Source of the DNA: an uncultured Eubacteriales bacterium
GTDB lineage: Bacteria > Bacillota > Clostridia > Oscillospirales > CAG-272
Length of the DNA stretch: 49,357 nt
NCBI GenBank assembly: GCA_900546635.1
Contig: URDS01000010.1
Coordinates: forward strand, 1 to 49,357
Direction of reading: 5' to 3'
Positions 34,025 through 40,534 of this stretch are shown piece by piece. How positions within the stretch are numbered: the first letter of the stretch is position 1; the number at the start of each line of letters is the position of its first letter. Made by a program: the position numbers and the translations under genes. The notes beneath the pieces are model-generated. The model saw nothing but the letters and a program-made list of their open reading frames with translations. It had not been told where the DNA came from and did not search any database.

Positions 34025-34399
34025 TTATGCTTTCCAAAGACTGTGGATATTGCAATACGCATAGACCGCTTCCACCTCATCGTCTGCACAAATAGCGAAG
34101 CAGACCTCCGGCTTATCACCGGGTTTTAACGCCTTTCTCTGATTTCCGAATTTGGTTTGTAAAGATATCCACTCAATGTAGTGTTCAGGAAGCATAGGAT
34201 GCTCTGCCGCTCCCACGGTCACAAAAACCTGATTGTCCTTTATTTCGTAAACAGGTATATGCTTTTCTATAGAAGCTTCTGTGGTACCGGGAACAAGTTC
34301 TGTCATTTTTTGACCGCAGCACATCACAGGCACACCTTTATTCTTTACCATTGCAATGATATTTCCGCAATGCGCACAAATATAAAATTTCTGTTCCAT
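34025..34399 (-). CDS. desulfoferrodoxin (superoxide reductase)
   Basis: The 124-residue protein reduces superoxide to hydrogen peroxide without making oxygen. The N-terminal rubredoxin-like iron site is CAHCGNI...MCCGQ (the desulforedoxin Cys4 pattern). The catalytic His4Cys iron is supplied by KHIPVYE, AEHPM, EHYIEW and CNIHSLW. The start at 34399 (MEQKFYICAHCG) has an AAGGAT site; the frame to 34423 has no support. It is cargo of the element, 24 nt after the DUF134-NifX gene and probably cotranscribed with it. Confidence 0.94.
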   Translation of the reverse strand: MEQKFYICAHCGNIIAMVKNKGVPVMCCGQKMTELVPGTTEASIEKHIPVYEIKDNQVFVTVGAAEHPMLPEHYIEWISLQTKFGNQRKALKPGDKPEVCFAICADDEVEAVYAYCNIHSLWKA

Positions 34400-34423
34400 A
34401 ATCAAGATCCTTTCAAAAATCAT

Positions 34424-35200
34424 TTAATGACAATTGTGTTTTCCGCAACCATGTTCACCGCAAGTATGCGCTTCGCCGCCATGCTCGTGATCATGATGAT
34501 CGCAATGTACATCCGGATTGAATGAAAGCGTATTCGTCAAAAGCGCATCGACCGCATCATCAGCGCTTCCGGATACGCCGCCATACAATTGGATTCCCGC
34601 TGCTGCAAGCGCCGTCTGTGCGCCGCCTCCGATGCCTCCGCAGATCAGCACATCGGCTTTGTTTGCAACCAAAAAGCCGGCCAAAGCGCCATGACCGCTC
34701 CCGTTGGTATCGACAATATTGGAAGAAACAACCTTGCCCTCCTCTACATCGTAAAATTTGAATTGTTCGGTATGACCGAAATGTTGAAAAATCTCTCCGT
34801 TTTCATAGGTTACTGCAATTCTCACAATTGTATCTCCTTTTATAATCATATTCCCTGTATTTTCAGGATTTTGTTTTTCACAATGCTTTTTCGAGCACCA
34901 TTTGGAATTTCCGTTGCAAAACCGATAATGACCTCCGCTTATAGTTAAACGATAACCGTTAACAATACTGCTTGCAATCTTTTCTCTTGCACTTTCATAT
35001 ATCTCGGTTACAGTAGAACGCGAAATCTCCATCTGCTTCGCACATTGCTCGTGCGTTTGCTTTTCCAAATCCACAAGCCGGATAACTTCAAATTCATCAA
35101 ATGTCAGTTCAACAGACTTCTCAGATGTCGCAGCATCCGGTGAAAAATCCGTAAAAGCCGGTTTGCTGCAAATTTTTCGGCATCGCTGTGGTCTTGACAT
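34424..35200 (-). CDS. DUF134 HTH domain fused to a NifX/NifB-like domain
   Basis: The 258-residue protein joins a DUF134 DNA-binding domain (MSRPQRCRKICSKP, helix-turn-helix HEQCAKQMEISRSTVTEIY) to a dinitrogenase Fe-Mo-cofactor-like domain (RIAVTYENGEIFQHFGH, CGGIGGGAQTALAAAGI), with a His/Cys-rich tail (CDHHDHEHGG) that could bind metal. Inside the gene an AAAAGGAG site precedes a GTG at 34825 in frame, so the second domain (133 aa) may also be made alone. Context with superoxide reductase suggests redox or metal sensing. The gene has its own promoter. Confidence 0.88.
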   Translation of the reverse strand: MSRPQRCRKICSKPAFTDFSPDAATSEKSVELTFDEFEVIRLVDLEKQTHEQCAKQMEISRSTVTEIYESAREKIASSIVNGYRLTISGGHYRFCNGNSKWCSKKHCEKQNPENTGNMIIKGDTIVRIAVTYENGEIFQHFGHTEQFKFYDVEEGKVVSSNIVDTNGSGHGALAGFLVANKADVLICGGIGGGAQTALAAAGIQLYGGVSGSADDAVDALLTNTLSFNPDVHCDHHDHEHGGEAHTCGEHGCGKHNCH

Positions 35201-35223
35201 AGACTTTCTCCCTGATTTGTTTT

Positions 35224-35235
35224 CGGTATATACCG
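35224..35235. promoter_or_regulatory. palindrome CGGTATATACCG, possible operator
   Basis: A perfect 12-bp palindrome just downstream of the -10 of the DUF134-NifX promoter, at about the transcript start. It is a possible binding site for the HTH protein encoded next to it. Confidence 0.45.
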
Positions 35236-35264
35236 ATTATACCACACGATTTTCATTTTTTCAA
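35236..35264 (-). promoter_or_regulatory. sigma-A promoter of the DUF134-NifX/superoxide reductase unit
   Basis: On minus, -35 TTGAAA (35264-35259), 17-nt spacer, -10 TATAAT (35241-35236). The cargo is therefore expected to be expressed in growing cells. The rest of 35201-35315 shows nothing else. Confidence 0.82.
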
Positions 35265-35315
35265 TACCTTGCAGAGATTTTCTGCTGCATATCCTTCATA
35301 CATGCAATGACAACT

Positions 35316-36839
35316 TCAAATCGTCCATATAACCTCTACAGTTCCATCCTCACGAATCAGAATTTTATGTATCAAAATGCCGACCGCCGCCCTTTTCTGT
35401 TCTGCCGTTGCATCTGCCCATTGACGAGACAATTCCGCACCGCTGACATGTTCACTTTCCCTGTTTTCCAAACGCACAATCTTTTCTTGAACAATCGATT
35501 TTTTCTCTGCAAGCGCCTGTGCCCTTTCATTCATAAGTCGAATCATTTCTGTCCCAGTTTCTTTGTTCAACATCATAGAAATAAGCCTATCCTGCGCGTC
35601 TTTGATTTCACTCAGATGATTTTTTAAAAGATTAATTTTATTTACAGTATCAGTTGAAAAATGTACGCGGCATCCTTTTAGATGCAATAACTTGTCCGAA
35701 ATCAGCTGGTCGGCCATATTTTCGAGACTCTCTGCATACAGGGTCACGTCCGGTCCCTGACAAATACGGTTGTGGAATTTTCCGGTACAATGAAAATAGC
35801 GTGTTTGTGTGCCGTCAAGACGACGACCGCCCCTGGTTACCGTCATGGTTCGCCTGCATTTTGCACACACAATTTTGCCGCCAAGCCAGCTTGTCGTATT
35901 GCTCATTGCTTTACCGATCTGCTTATTTTGTTTCAGTTTTTTTTGACACAACAACCATATTTTAGACGATACAAGTCCCTCGTGACGCATAACCACAGCC
36001 TTGATATCCGACCAGTCTCCCTCAAAATCATGCGTACTTTTTCCATAGATCTGCAAACCGTGAACACCGTCAAATTCTTTGATGTCACTGACAATACATG
36101 CATTCTGTTGTTTAAAATATTCAAATACAGCATTGTCTGCTCTTACATAAATGGGATTTTTAAGAATGGCGGATAATTTAGCAGTAGACCAATTTCCGCC
36201 GGTTGGCAAAATACCGTTTTCAATTAGGCTATTCATCAACCGACGCAAGGAAATATTCTCAAACGCATACGTTTCAAACATATATTTTATTTGTTCGGCT
36301 TCTTCTAACTGCGGAACAAACATCTTTGTCTTGATACCGTGAACGGTGGTGTCTGTCGCAATGAATCCGTATGGGCGGCGGCCTCCCATATAAAGTCCCA
36401 TTTTGCTGCGGTGGTCATATGCCTGTTTAACACGTTCAATAATGGACTGCCTTTCAAATTCGGCAAAAACCATAAGAATTTTTACAATCATTTCGCCGTA
36501 AGGAGAACTCGTATCAAAGGTTTCCTGTGAGGAAACAAACTGTACATTATATTCTTTGAAAGTTTGCAGGATTCCGACGAAATCGGAAAGACTTCTGCTG
36601 ATACGATCGAGCCGATAAACAATCACTTTTTTTAATTTTCCCTTGCGTATCATCTGCATCATTTTTTGAAAATCCGTTCTGTTCGTATTTCCGCCGGAAA
36701 AGCCATTGTCCACAAATGTGTAAATTTTTTCTTCTTTTTCATCCGGTTTCAACATTGAACGGCAGTATTCAAGCTGTGTTGCGCAAGAGACGCTGTTTTC
36801 GCGTTCAACGGATTTCCGGGCATATAACGCGATCGCCAA
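35316..36839 (-). CDS. large serine recombinase of the cotJC element
   Basis: The protein has 507 residues from a TTG at 36839 with AAAGGAG 8 nt upstream. A longer frame to 36953 would overlap the small upstream gene. The catalytic domain begins IALYARKSVERENSVS (the Ser in ARKS is the likely nucleophile), with YRLDRISRS and FAEFERQSIIERVKQAY following. A recombinase domain comes next, then a zinc ribbon CAKCRRTMTV...YFHCTGKFHNRIC near residue 350, and a coiled-coil tail. This is the integrase/SpoIVCA class, about the length of SpoIVCA. It is the obvious enzyme to excise the element. Confidence 0.95.
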   Translation of the reverse strand: MAIALYARKSVERENSVSCATQLEYCRSMLKPDEKEEKIYTFVDNGFSGGNTNRTDFQKMMQMIRKGKLKKVIVYRLDRISRSLSDFVGILQTFKEYNVQFVSSQETFDTSSPYGEMIVKILMVFAEFERQSIIERVKQAYDHRSKMGLYMGGRRPYGFIATDTTVHGIKTKMFVPQLEEAEQIKYMFETYAFENISLRRLMNSLIENGILPTGGNWSTAKLSAILKNPIYVRADNAVFEYFKQQNACIVSDIKEFDGVHGLQIYGKSTHDFEGDWSDIKAVVMRHEGLVSSKIWLLCQKKLKQNKQIGKAMSNTTSWLGGKIVCAKCRRTMTVTRGGRRLDGTQTRYFHCTGKFHNRICQGPDVTLYAESLENMADQLISDKLLHLKGCRVHFSTDTVNKINLLKNHLSEIKDAQDRLISMMLNKETGTEMIRLMNERAQALAEKKSIVQEKIVRLENRESEHVSGAELSRQWADATAEQKRAAVGILIHKILIREDGTVEVIWTI

Positions 36840-36859
36840 CAAATTATCTCCTTTCCAAG

Positions 36860-37003
36860 CTATTTCAAGTCTACCCTGTGTGTGAAAATTTGATATAATT
36901 GTTCCAAAATTTGCACTTCCGTATCTTCTCTTTGTTCTTCGTCTGCAATGCAAACTTGGATAATCTTATACGTGTGTCCTTTGCTATCCGTATACGCTGT
37001 CAC
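36860..37003 (-). CDS. 47-aa protein upstream of the recombinase, candidate directionality factor
   Basis: A short frame starts with GTG at 37003 (AGAGGTG 6 nt upstream) and ends at TAG 36860-36862, 20 nt before the recombinase start. It encodes MTAYTDSKGHTYKIIQ... with an acidic middle (ADEEQREDTEVQ). A GTG at 37012 would add three residues but lies in the ribosome site. In Bacillus SPbeta the excision factor SprB is a similarly small protein next to the system. I see no clear sequence match, so the role is a hypothesis from position and size. Confidence 0.6.
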   Translation of the reverse strand: MTAYTDSKGHTYKIIQVCIADEEQREDTEVQILEQLYQIFTHRVDLK

Positions 37004-37057
37004 CCGTTTCACCTCTGTAAATTATATGAACAGCGTTTTTATACATGACTGAAAGCG

Positions 37058-37066
37058 ATTTGTATG
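37058..37066 (-). promoter_or_regulatory. possible SigE-type -10 element ahead of the recombinase unit
   Basis: On minus, CATACAAAT, close to the SigE -10 consensus CATACAAT, about 45 nt ahead of the 47-aa gene's ribosome site. The -35 (GGTATCC, 14 nt further upstream) is a poor match. In Bacillus the skin recombinase gene is mother-cell expressed. Confidence 0.3.
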
Positions 37067-37119
37067 CTATAGCACATATCGGATACCTCATCATAATCTG
37101 ATACAGGAGGTGCAAAACA

Positions 37120-37341
37120 ATGATTATGATTGCAATGGTTCGAGAAGTTCGGCCAAACCAATTGGTTGTCCGAGATCGCGCCAATTTTCAAAACGTTGTC
37201 GTAAACACAAATGATACTCGATGCTTTTCTGTCGGCGATATCGTCAGTATTTTATATAACGGCGTAATGACCAAAAGTCTTCCGCCGCAGATCTCCGCAA
37301 TTCGCATCCGGCGTCTGTTTCCGCGACGCAATTGCCCGTAA
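37120..37341 (+). CDS. small conserved-type protein of unknown function
   Basis: The 73-residue protein has an excellent AGGAGGTG site. It reads as a small beta barrel: MVREVRPNQLVVRDRANFQN, then TRCFSVGDIVSILYNG and MTKSLPPQISAIRI. I have an impression of similar short clostridial proteins of the form SVGDxVxIxYxGAMTxSIPPQI, but no function is known to me. It lies within the cotJC element and is divergent from the recombinase unit. Confidence 0.6.
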   Translation: MIMIAMVREVRPNQLVVRDRANFQNVVVNTNDTRCFSVGDIVSILYNGVMTKSLPPQISAIRIRRLFPRRNCP

Positions 37342-37404
37342 ATATTCAATTTTATAATATACAATAAATAAACTGGTATACGGCGCTGTTTATCTGTGTA
37401 TCGC

Positions 37405-37467
37405 AAATACAAAAAGCAAGGCTTTCTTGAGATTTTATCATCAAAAAAGCTTTGCTTTATTTGTATT
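37405..37467 (+). terminator. long imperfect inverted repeat after the 73-aa gene
   Basis: Left arm AAATACAAAAAGCAAGGCTT (from 37405) and right arm AAGCTTTGCTTTATTTGTAT (to 37467) form an AT-rich stem. It is probably a terminator for the upstream gene. The remaining gap to 37582 holds the AAGGAGGA site of the next gene and nothing else that I can name. Confidence 0.5.
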
Positions 37468-37582
37468 AAGTGCAATTTTAAAACGACATGAACGGCCAAA
37501 CAAACGCTTTCTGCATAAAAATGGCAGAAAACGGAAGAATGTTGGTAGAGTGTGCTTAAAATTTTCAAGGAGGAGCTTTGTC

Positions 37583-38434
37583 GTGCGCAAAACCGAATAT
37601 TTTTGCGGTTGGTATTTCAAATGCCAATCCGAAAAAGAAAGCATCGCTTTTATACCGGCCGTCCACATAGGAAACGGACAGCAAAGAGGCTCGATTCAGT
37701 TCATCAGCAACAATGAAAGTTGGAATTTCTCACTTCCCTATGAGCAGTGTCAAGTGAACAAAGACCGCCCTTTTTCAAAACTGGGAGAAAATATCTTTTC
37801 CAAAGACGGGATTCATTTGAATCTGCATACAAAATCCCTGTCCGCCACAGGCTCTGTACGATTCGGGCCTCCGTCCTCCCTGCGTTTTGACATTATGGGA
37901 CCGTTTTGCAGCGTTCCGTTTATGGAGTGCAGACATCGTGTATTCAGTATGCGGCACACGGTAAACGGTACGCTGCAAATCAACGGAAAATCCCACTGCT
38001 TTGAAAACAGTGTGGGATATATAGAGGGCGACCGCGGACGTTCTTTCCCCCAAAAATATATATGGACGCAATGCTGCTTTGACGGCGGTTCCCTCATGCT
38101 CTCGGTCGCTGAGATTCCGATAGGACCCATCCATTTCACGGGAATCATCGGCATTGTGCAGCTGCACGGCAAGGAATATCGCCTTGCGACCTATCTGGGG
38201 GCAAAAGTATTACATTTGAAAAACCGTGAGATTGTTATTCAACAAGGAAATTTCATCATGACCGCCATACTGCTTGATGAACACGCAAATCCGCTTAAAG
38301 CCCCCCGAAACGGCGTTATGACGAGAACGATTCGTGAAAATATCGTTTGCCGTGCGCAGTATCAGCTGCGCGAGCAAACACGCATTTTACTCGATTTGGA
38401 ATCTGAAACAGCCTCATTTGAATATGAGTATTGA
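37583..38434 (+). CDS. tocopherol-cyclase-like protein
   Basis: The protein has 283 residues from a GTG at 37583 (MRKTEYFCGWYFKCQSE), with AAGGAGGA 8 nt upstream. It matches the tocopherol-cyclase-like family by WYFKCQSE near the start, FDIMGPFCSVPFMECRH, and CFENSVGYIEGDRGRSFPQKYIWTQC around residues 140-165, where plant enzymes have a similar YxExxWG block. Bacteria with this family generally make no tocopherol. The role may be lipid or pigment handling, unknown. It is the last gene before the right element border. Confidence 0.8.
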   Translation: MRKTEYFCGWYFKCQSEKESIAFIPAVHIGNGQQRGSIQFISNNESWNFSLPYEQCQVNKDRPFSKLGENIFSKDGIHLNLHTKSLSATGSVRFGPPSSLRFDIMGPFCSVPFMECRHRVFSMRHTVNGTLQINGKSHCFENSVGYIEGDRGRSFPQKYIWTQCCFDGGSLMLSVAEIPIGPIHFTGIIGIVQLHGKEYRLATYLGAKVLHLKNREIVIQQGNFIMTAILLDEHANPLKAPRNGVMTRTIRENIVCRAQYQLREQTRILLDLESETASFEYEY

Positions 38435-38477
38435 GTCACCAAACAAAAAACAAATTCAATCTTTATCTGCACGATAA

Positions 38478-38491
38478 ATTTTTGTTTGAAT
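38478..38491 (-). repeat. right inner arm of the attachment site
   Basis: On minus this reads ATTCAAACAAAAAT, 9 nt inside the right core. It is a probable recombinase-binding half-site paired with 33916-33929. Confidence 0.75.
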
Positions 38492-38500
38492 GGATAAAAA

Positions 38501-38509
38501 CGGCGATGC
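38501..38509. repeat. right attachment-site core CGGCGATGC
   Basis: The second copy of the 9-bp direct repeat. It reads in the frame that continues into LRVTQDNLDS of CotJC. Matching stops exactly at both sides (T/A before, A/G after). Confidence 0.9.
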
Positions 38510-38621
38510 GCTGCGCGTAACACAGGACAATCTGGATTCCAAAAACTTTTATGCTTTCAATCCTGCATTTGACAACTGTTCCGGTACAAACGCAAACCGA
38601 TCCGGCTGTAGATGTAATTAA
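38501..38621 (+). pseudogene. cotJC: cotJC, 3' portion (C-terminal end)
   Basis: There is no start codon or ribosome site here, yet the frame reads GDALRVTQDNLDS, KNFYAFNPAFDN, CSGTNANRSGC, RCN, stop at 38619-38621. The text LRVTQDNLDSKNFYAFNP is the family-type C-terminus of clostridial CotJC. With 33378-33904 it makes a 639-nt reading frame of 212 residues, the expected length with a Cys-containing tail. The fragment is intact, which argues that the gene is regularly rebuilt rather than dead. Confidence 0.94.
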
Positions 38622-38649
38622 AAATTTTTCCCGTTCATTTGTATAAATA

Positions 38650-38750
38650 AAGCCGCCGGAATTTAGAGTGTTGTTCTAAGAAAACAGAGAGGGACGGCGT
38701 GTATCGTCCCTCAAAAAGTTTCTTCGCGCACTGCTCTTTTCCGGCGGTTT
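38650..38750. other. structured RNA region after cotJC
   Basis: A 12-bp long-range stem (AAGCCGCCGGAA at 38650-38661 with TTCCGGCGGTTT at 38739-38750, one G-U) encloses a small hairpin TTAGA/TCTAA and a perfect 8-bp hairpin GAGGGACG/CGTCCCTC (38689-38712). It may be a composite terminator for cotJC and rqcH or a small RNA. I match it to no known family. Confidence 0.45.
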
Positions 38751-38770
38751 GTTTTCTGTAAAATGCGATA

Positions 38771-40531
38771 TTATCGAACGCGGAGTCGTTCACAAAAATT
38801 CACGTCGCTGCCTACATAGGCCGTAAAGTTCGTTGAATACGTCACATACCCCGGTCTTGAAGCCGGCGGTCTTTTTATATTTTTCACTCTCGTATAATCC
38901 ACGGGAATCTGCCCCTGTGCGCCGGCGCTGGAATACGTCGCGGCAATGACAGCGGCCTGTGTATAATCCTCCTCAGACGGCTCCTCACCGTCGCAAATCA
39001 AAATCACATGAGATCCCGGACGATCCTTAACATGAAACCACAAATCTGATTTCCCGGCCACTTTAAAGGTAATATGCTCATTTTGCAGATTATTTTTGCC
39101 GCACAAAATTCTGTATCCGCTTGCCGAACGAAATTCCATCGGATGCAGCGTTCCCGTGCGCTTTGCATTTTTCGCCGTAGAAAGACGGGATACATACCCG
39201 CTCTGGGACAATTCCATGCGGATTTCATTTAAATCGCTTTCGATTTCGGCACGCTGCAAAGCTTCGGTCACGGTGTCAAGATACCGCAATTCTGCCTCTG
39301 CCAAATCAATTTGCGCTCCGAGATAGACTTTCGCGCTTTTCGATTTGCTGTATTTTTTATACATCCGCTGCGCATTCTGAGCGGGCGTCAGACGCGGATC
39401 CAGCATAATCGTAACCTCTTCCGCCACCTCGCTGTAATAATTCGACACACGAATATGCTTCATTCCGCGCTGAATCATATAAAGATTTGCCGTAATCAAA
39501 TCTCCGTATAATTTATACGTATCGCCGTCGGCGCACGCCGCCAGTTCTTCTCTCTGTGTTTCCAGTTTGCGCGCAAGACGTGCGCGCGCACCGGAAAGCA
39601 GATGTGCAATATCCTGTCCAAGACGGCGAATCCGTTCCGCCGCATCCCGCTTTTCAAAATAAGCATCCAGCAACGTTCCCATATCGGGGAAATACGACAC
39701 CTGGGCCATATCCCCGTACTGAAGAATATCCATAAAGCAAAATTCAAACGGCACGCCCTCTGCATCATATAAAAGCACCGGTTTAAAATCCGCAGTTTCC
39801 AGAAGCGACCGAAACTGCATAAAAACCGAAAAAAGGCGATCCGGCAGAACGGTCTCAAGCGTCCCGTCTGCAGTTCCGGAAACTCTATAGGCCAGTTCCC
39901 GCGCAACCAAGGGAGAAATACCGCCGAAACGGCTGAGTATAAAACGCCAAACCGACATCGAACCCTCGCAGGCGGAAATCATCTGCGCAAGCTCGTCTTT
40001 GGTCAACGCAAAAATATCGTTTTTTCCCTGTGACGGCGGCAATGCATACACCATTCCGGGCAATATCTGACGCAGGCGGCTGGTCGAAAAATCAACCCAT
40101 CGCATAGCGGCAATGATTTTTTTGTTTTCATCGGTCAAAAACAAATTGCTGTATTTACCCATGATCTCCACGATCAAAAAGCGCGTAACAGAAAACCCCA
40201 GTTCATCACGACCCGTAAATTCAAGCTCCGCCACCCGGTCAAACCCGATTTGCCGCGCACAAACAAAACGTCCGCCGCCAAGCTGCTTACGCAAAAGCAT
40301 ACAAAGCATCGGCGCTGTCGCCGGATTCTCTTTTTGCTGTGCGGTCAGATAAATCTTCGGGCTGTTTGCCCCCACGTTAATCGCCAGTCGGATATTTTCA
40401 CGCCGCGCCGCACTATGCAGCGTGAAAACAATCTCATCCTTTTGCGGCTGCTGTATTTTTTCCACCCGCGCGTCCGCCGCCGTATTTAATTCATGCAGAA
40501 CCGCGCACAGCATTCCTGCGTCAAAAGCCAT
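38771..40531 (-). CDS. rqcH: NFACT family protein RqcH
   Basis: The 586-residue protein belongs to the Rqc2/Tae2/FbpA group that tags stalled nascent chains with alanine on the 50S subunit. The start MAFDAGMLCAVLHELN, MLCMLLRKQLGGGRF, the central coiled coils and the C-terminal NFACT-R domain (DLWFHVKDRPGSHVIL, AAVIAATYSSAG, VDYTRVKNIKRPP) are all visible. The older name is fibronectin-binding protein. The ATG has AGAGGT upstream. Confidence 0.95.
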   Translation of the reverse strand: MAFDAGMLCAVLHELNTAADARVEKIQQPQKDEIVFTLHSAARRENIRLAINVGANSPKIYLTAQQKENPATAPMLCMLLRKQLGGGRFVCARQIGFDRVAELEFTGRDELGFSVTRFLIVEIMGKYSNLFLTDENKKIIAAMRWVDFSTSRLRQILPGMVYALPPSQGKNDIFALTKDELAQMISACEGSMSVWRFILSRFGGISPLVARELAYRVSGTADGTLETVLPDRLFSVFMQFRSLLETADFKPVLLYDAEGVPFEFCFMDILQYGDMAQVSYFPDMGTLLDAYFEKRDAAERIRRLGQDIAHLLSGARARLARKLETQREELAACADGDTYKLYGDLITANLYMIQRGMKHIRVSNYYSEVAEEVTIMLDPRLTPAQNAQRMYKKYSKSKSAKVYLGAQIDLAEAELRYLDTVTEALQRAEIESDLNEIRMELSQSGYVSRLSTAKNAKRTGTLHPMEFRSASGYRILCGKNNLQNEHITFKVAGKSDLWFHVKDRPGSHVILICDGEEPSEEDYTQAAVIAATYSSAGAQGQIPVDYTRVKNIKRPPASRPGYVTYSTNFTAYVGSDVNFCERLRVR

Positions 40532-40534
40532 ACA

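Larger units (their letters stand above)
33378..34064 (+). pseudogene. cotJC: cotJC, 5' portion, interrupted at codon 176 by the inserted element
   Basis: CotJC is a coat protein of the manganese-catalase family. The first 176 codons (33378-33904) are normal, starting MWIYDKKLEFPVKIKN and including GTEELAHLEM, EQKARTTYDNIL and the last ligand motif REVVHFQRF (Glu166, His169). Just after GDA the frame leaves the family and runs 52 codons into element sequence (NLPYSNK...), crossing two terminators and ending antisense to the superoxide reductase gene. The true end of the protein is at 38501-38621. This is an intervening-element split and not simple decay: both parts are free of frameshifts and rejoin exactly. 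Confidence 0.95.
33896..38509. mobile_element. 4605-bp serine-recombinase intervening element in cotJC
   Basis: The element lies between two copies of CGGCGATGC. Joining 33904 to 38510 restores the frame: RFGDA|LRVTQDNLDSKNF, the continuous C-terminal text expected of CotJC. Contents on minus: superoxide reductase, DUF134-NifX, large serine recombinase, 47-aa protein. On plus: 73-aa protein, tocopherol-cyclase-like protein. Terminators sit at the left end. The design matches skin (sigK) and SPbeta (spsM) of Bacillus, where excision in the mother cell rebuilds a sporulation gene. Excision timing is inferred. Confidence 0.93.

Noticed and set aside
33378..34064. Reading 33378-34064 as a full CotJC with a natural C-terminus
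   Set aside because: The last 52 codons are unlike the family, cross two terminators and end antisense to the superoxide reductase gene, and the true C-terminus is at 38501-38621.
36840..36953. Longer N-terminus for the serine recombinase
   Set aside because: The extra 38 residues overlap the 47-aa gene, match no family, and a TTG with an ideal ribosome site starts right at the catalytic domain.
33378..38621. cotJC as a plain decayed pseudogene
   Set aside because: Both halves lack frameshifts or stops and rejoin in frame at a direct repeat with a recombinase between them.
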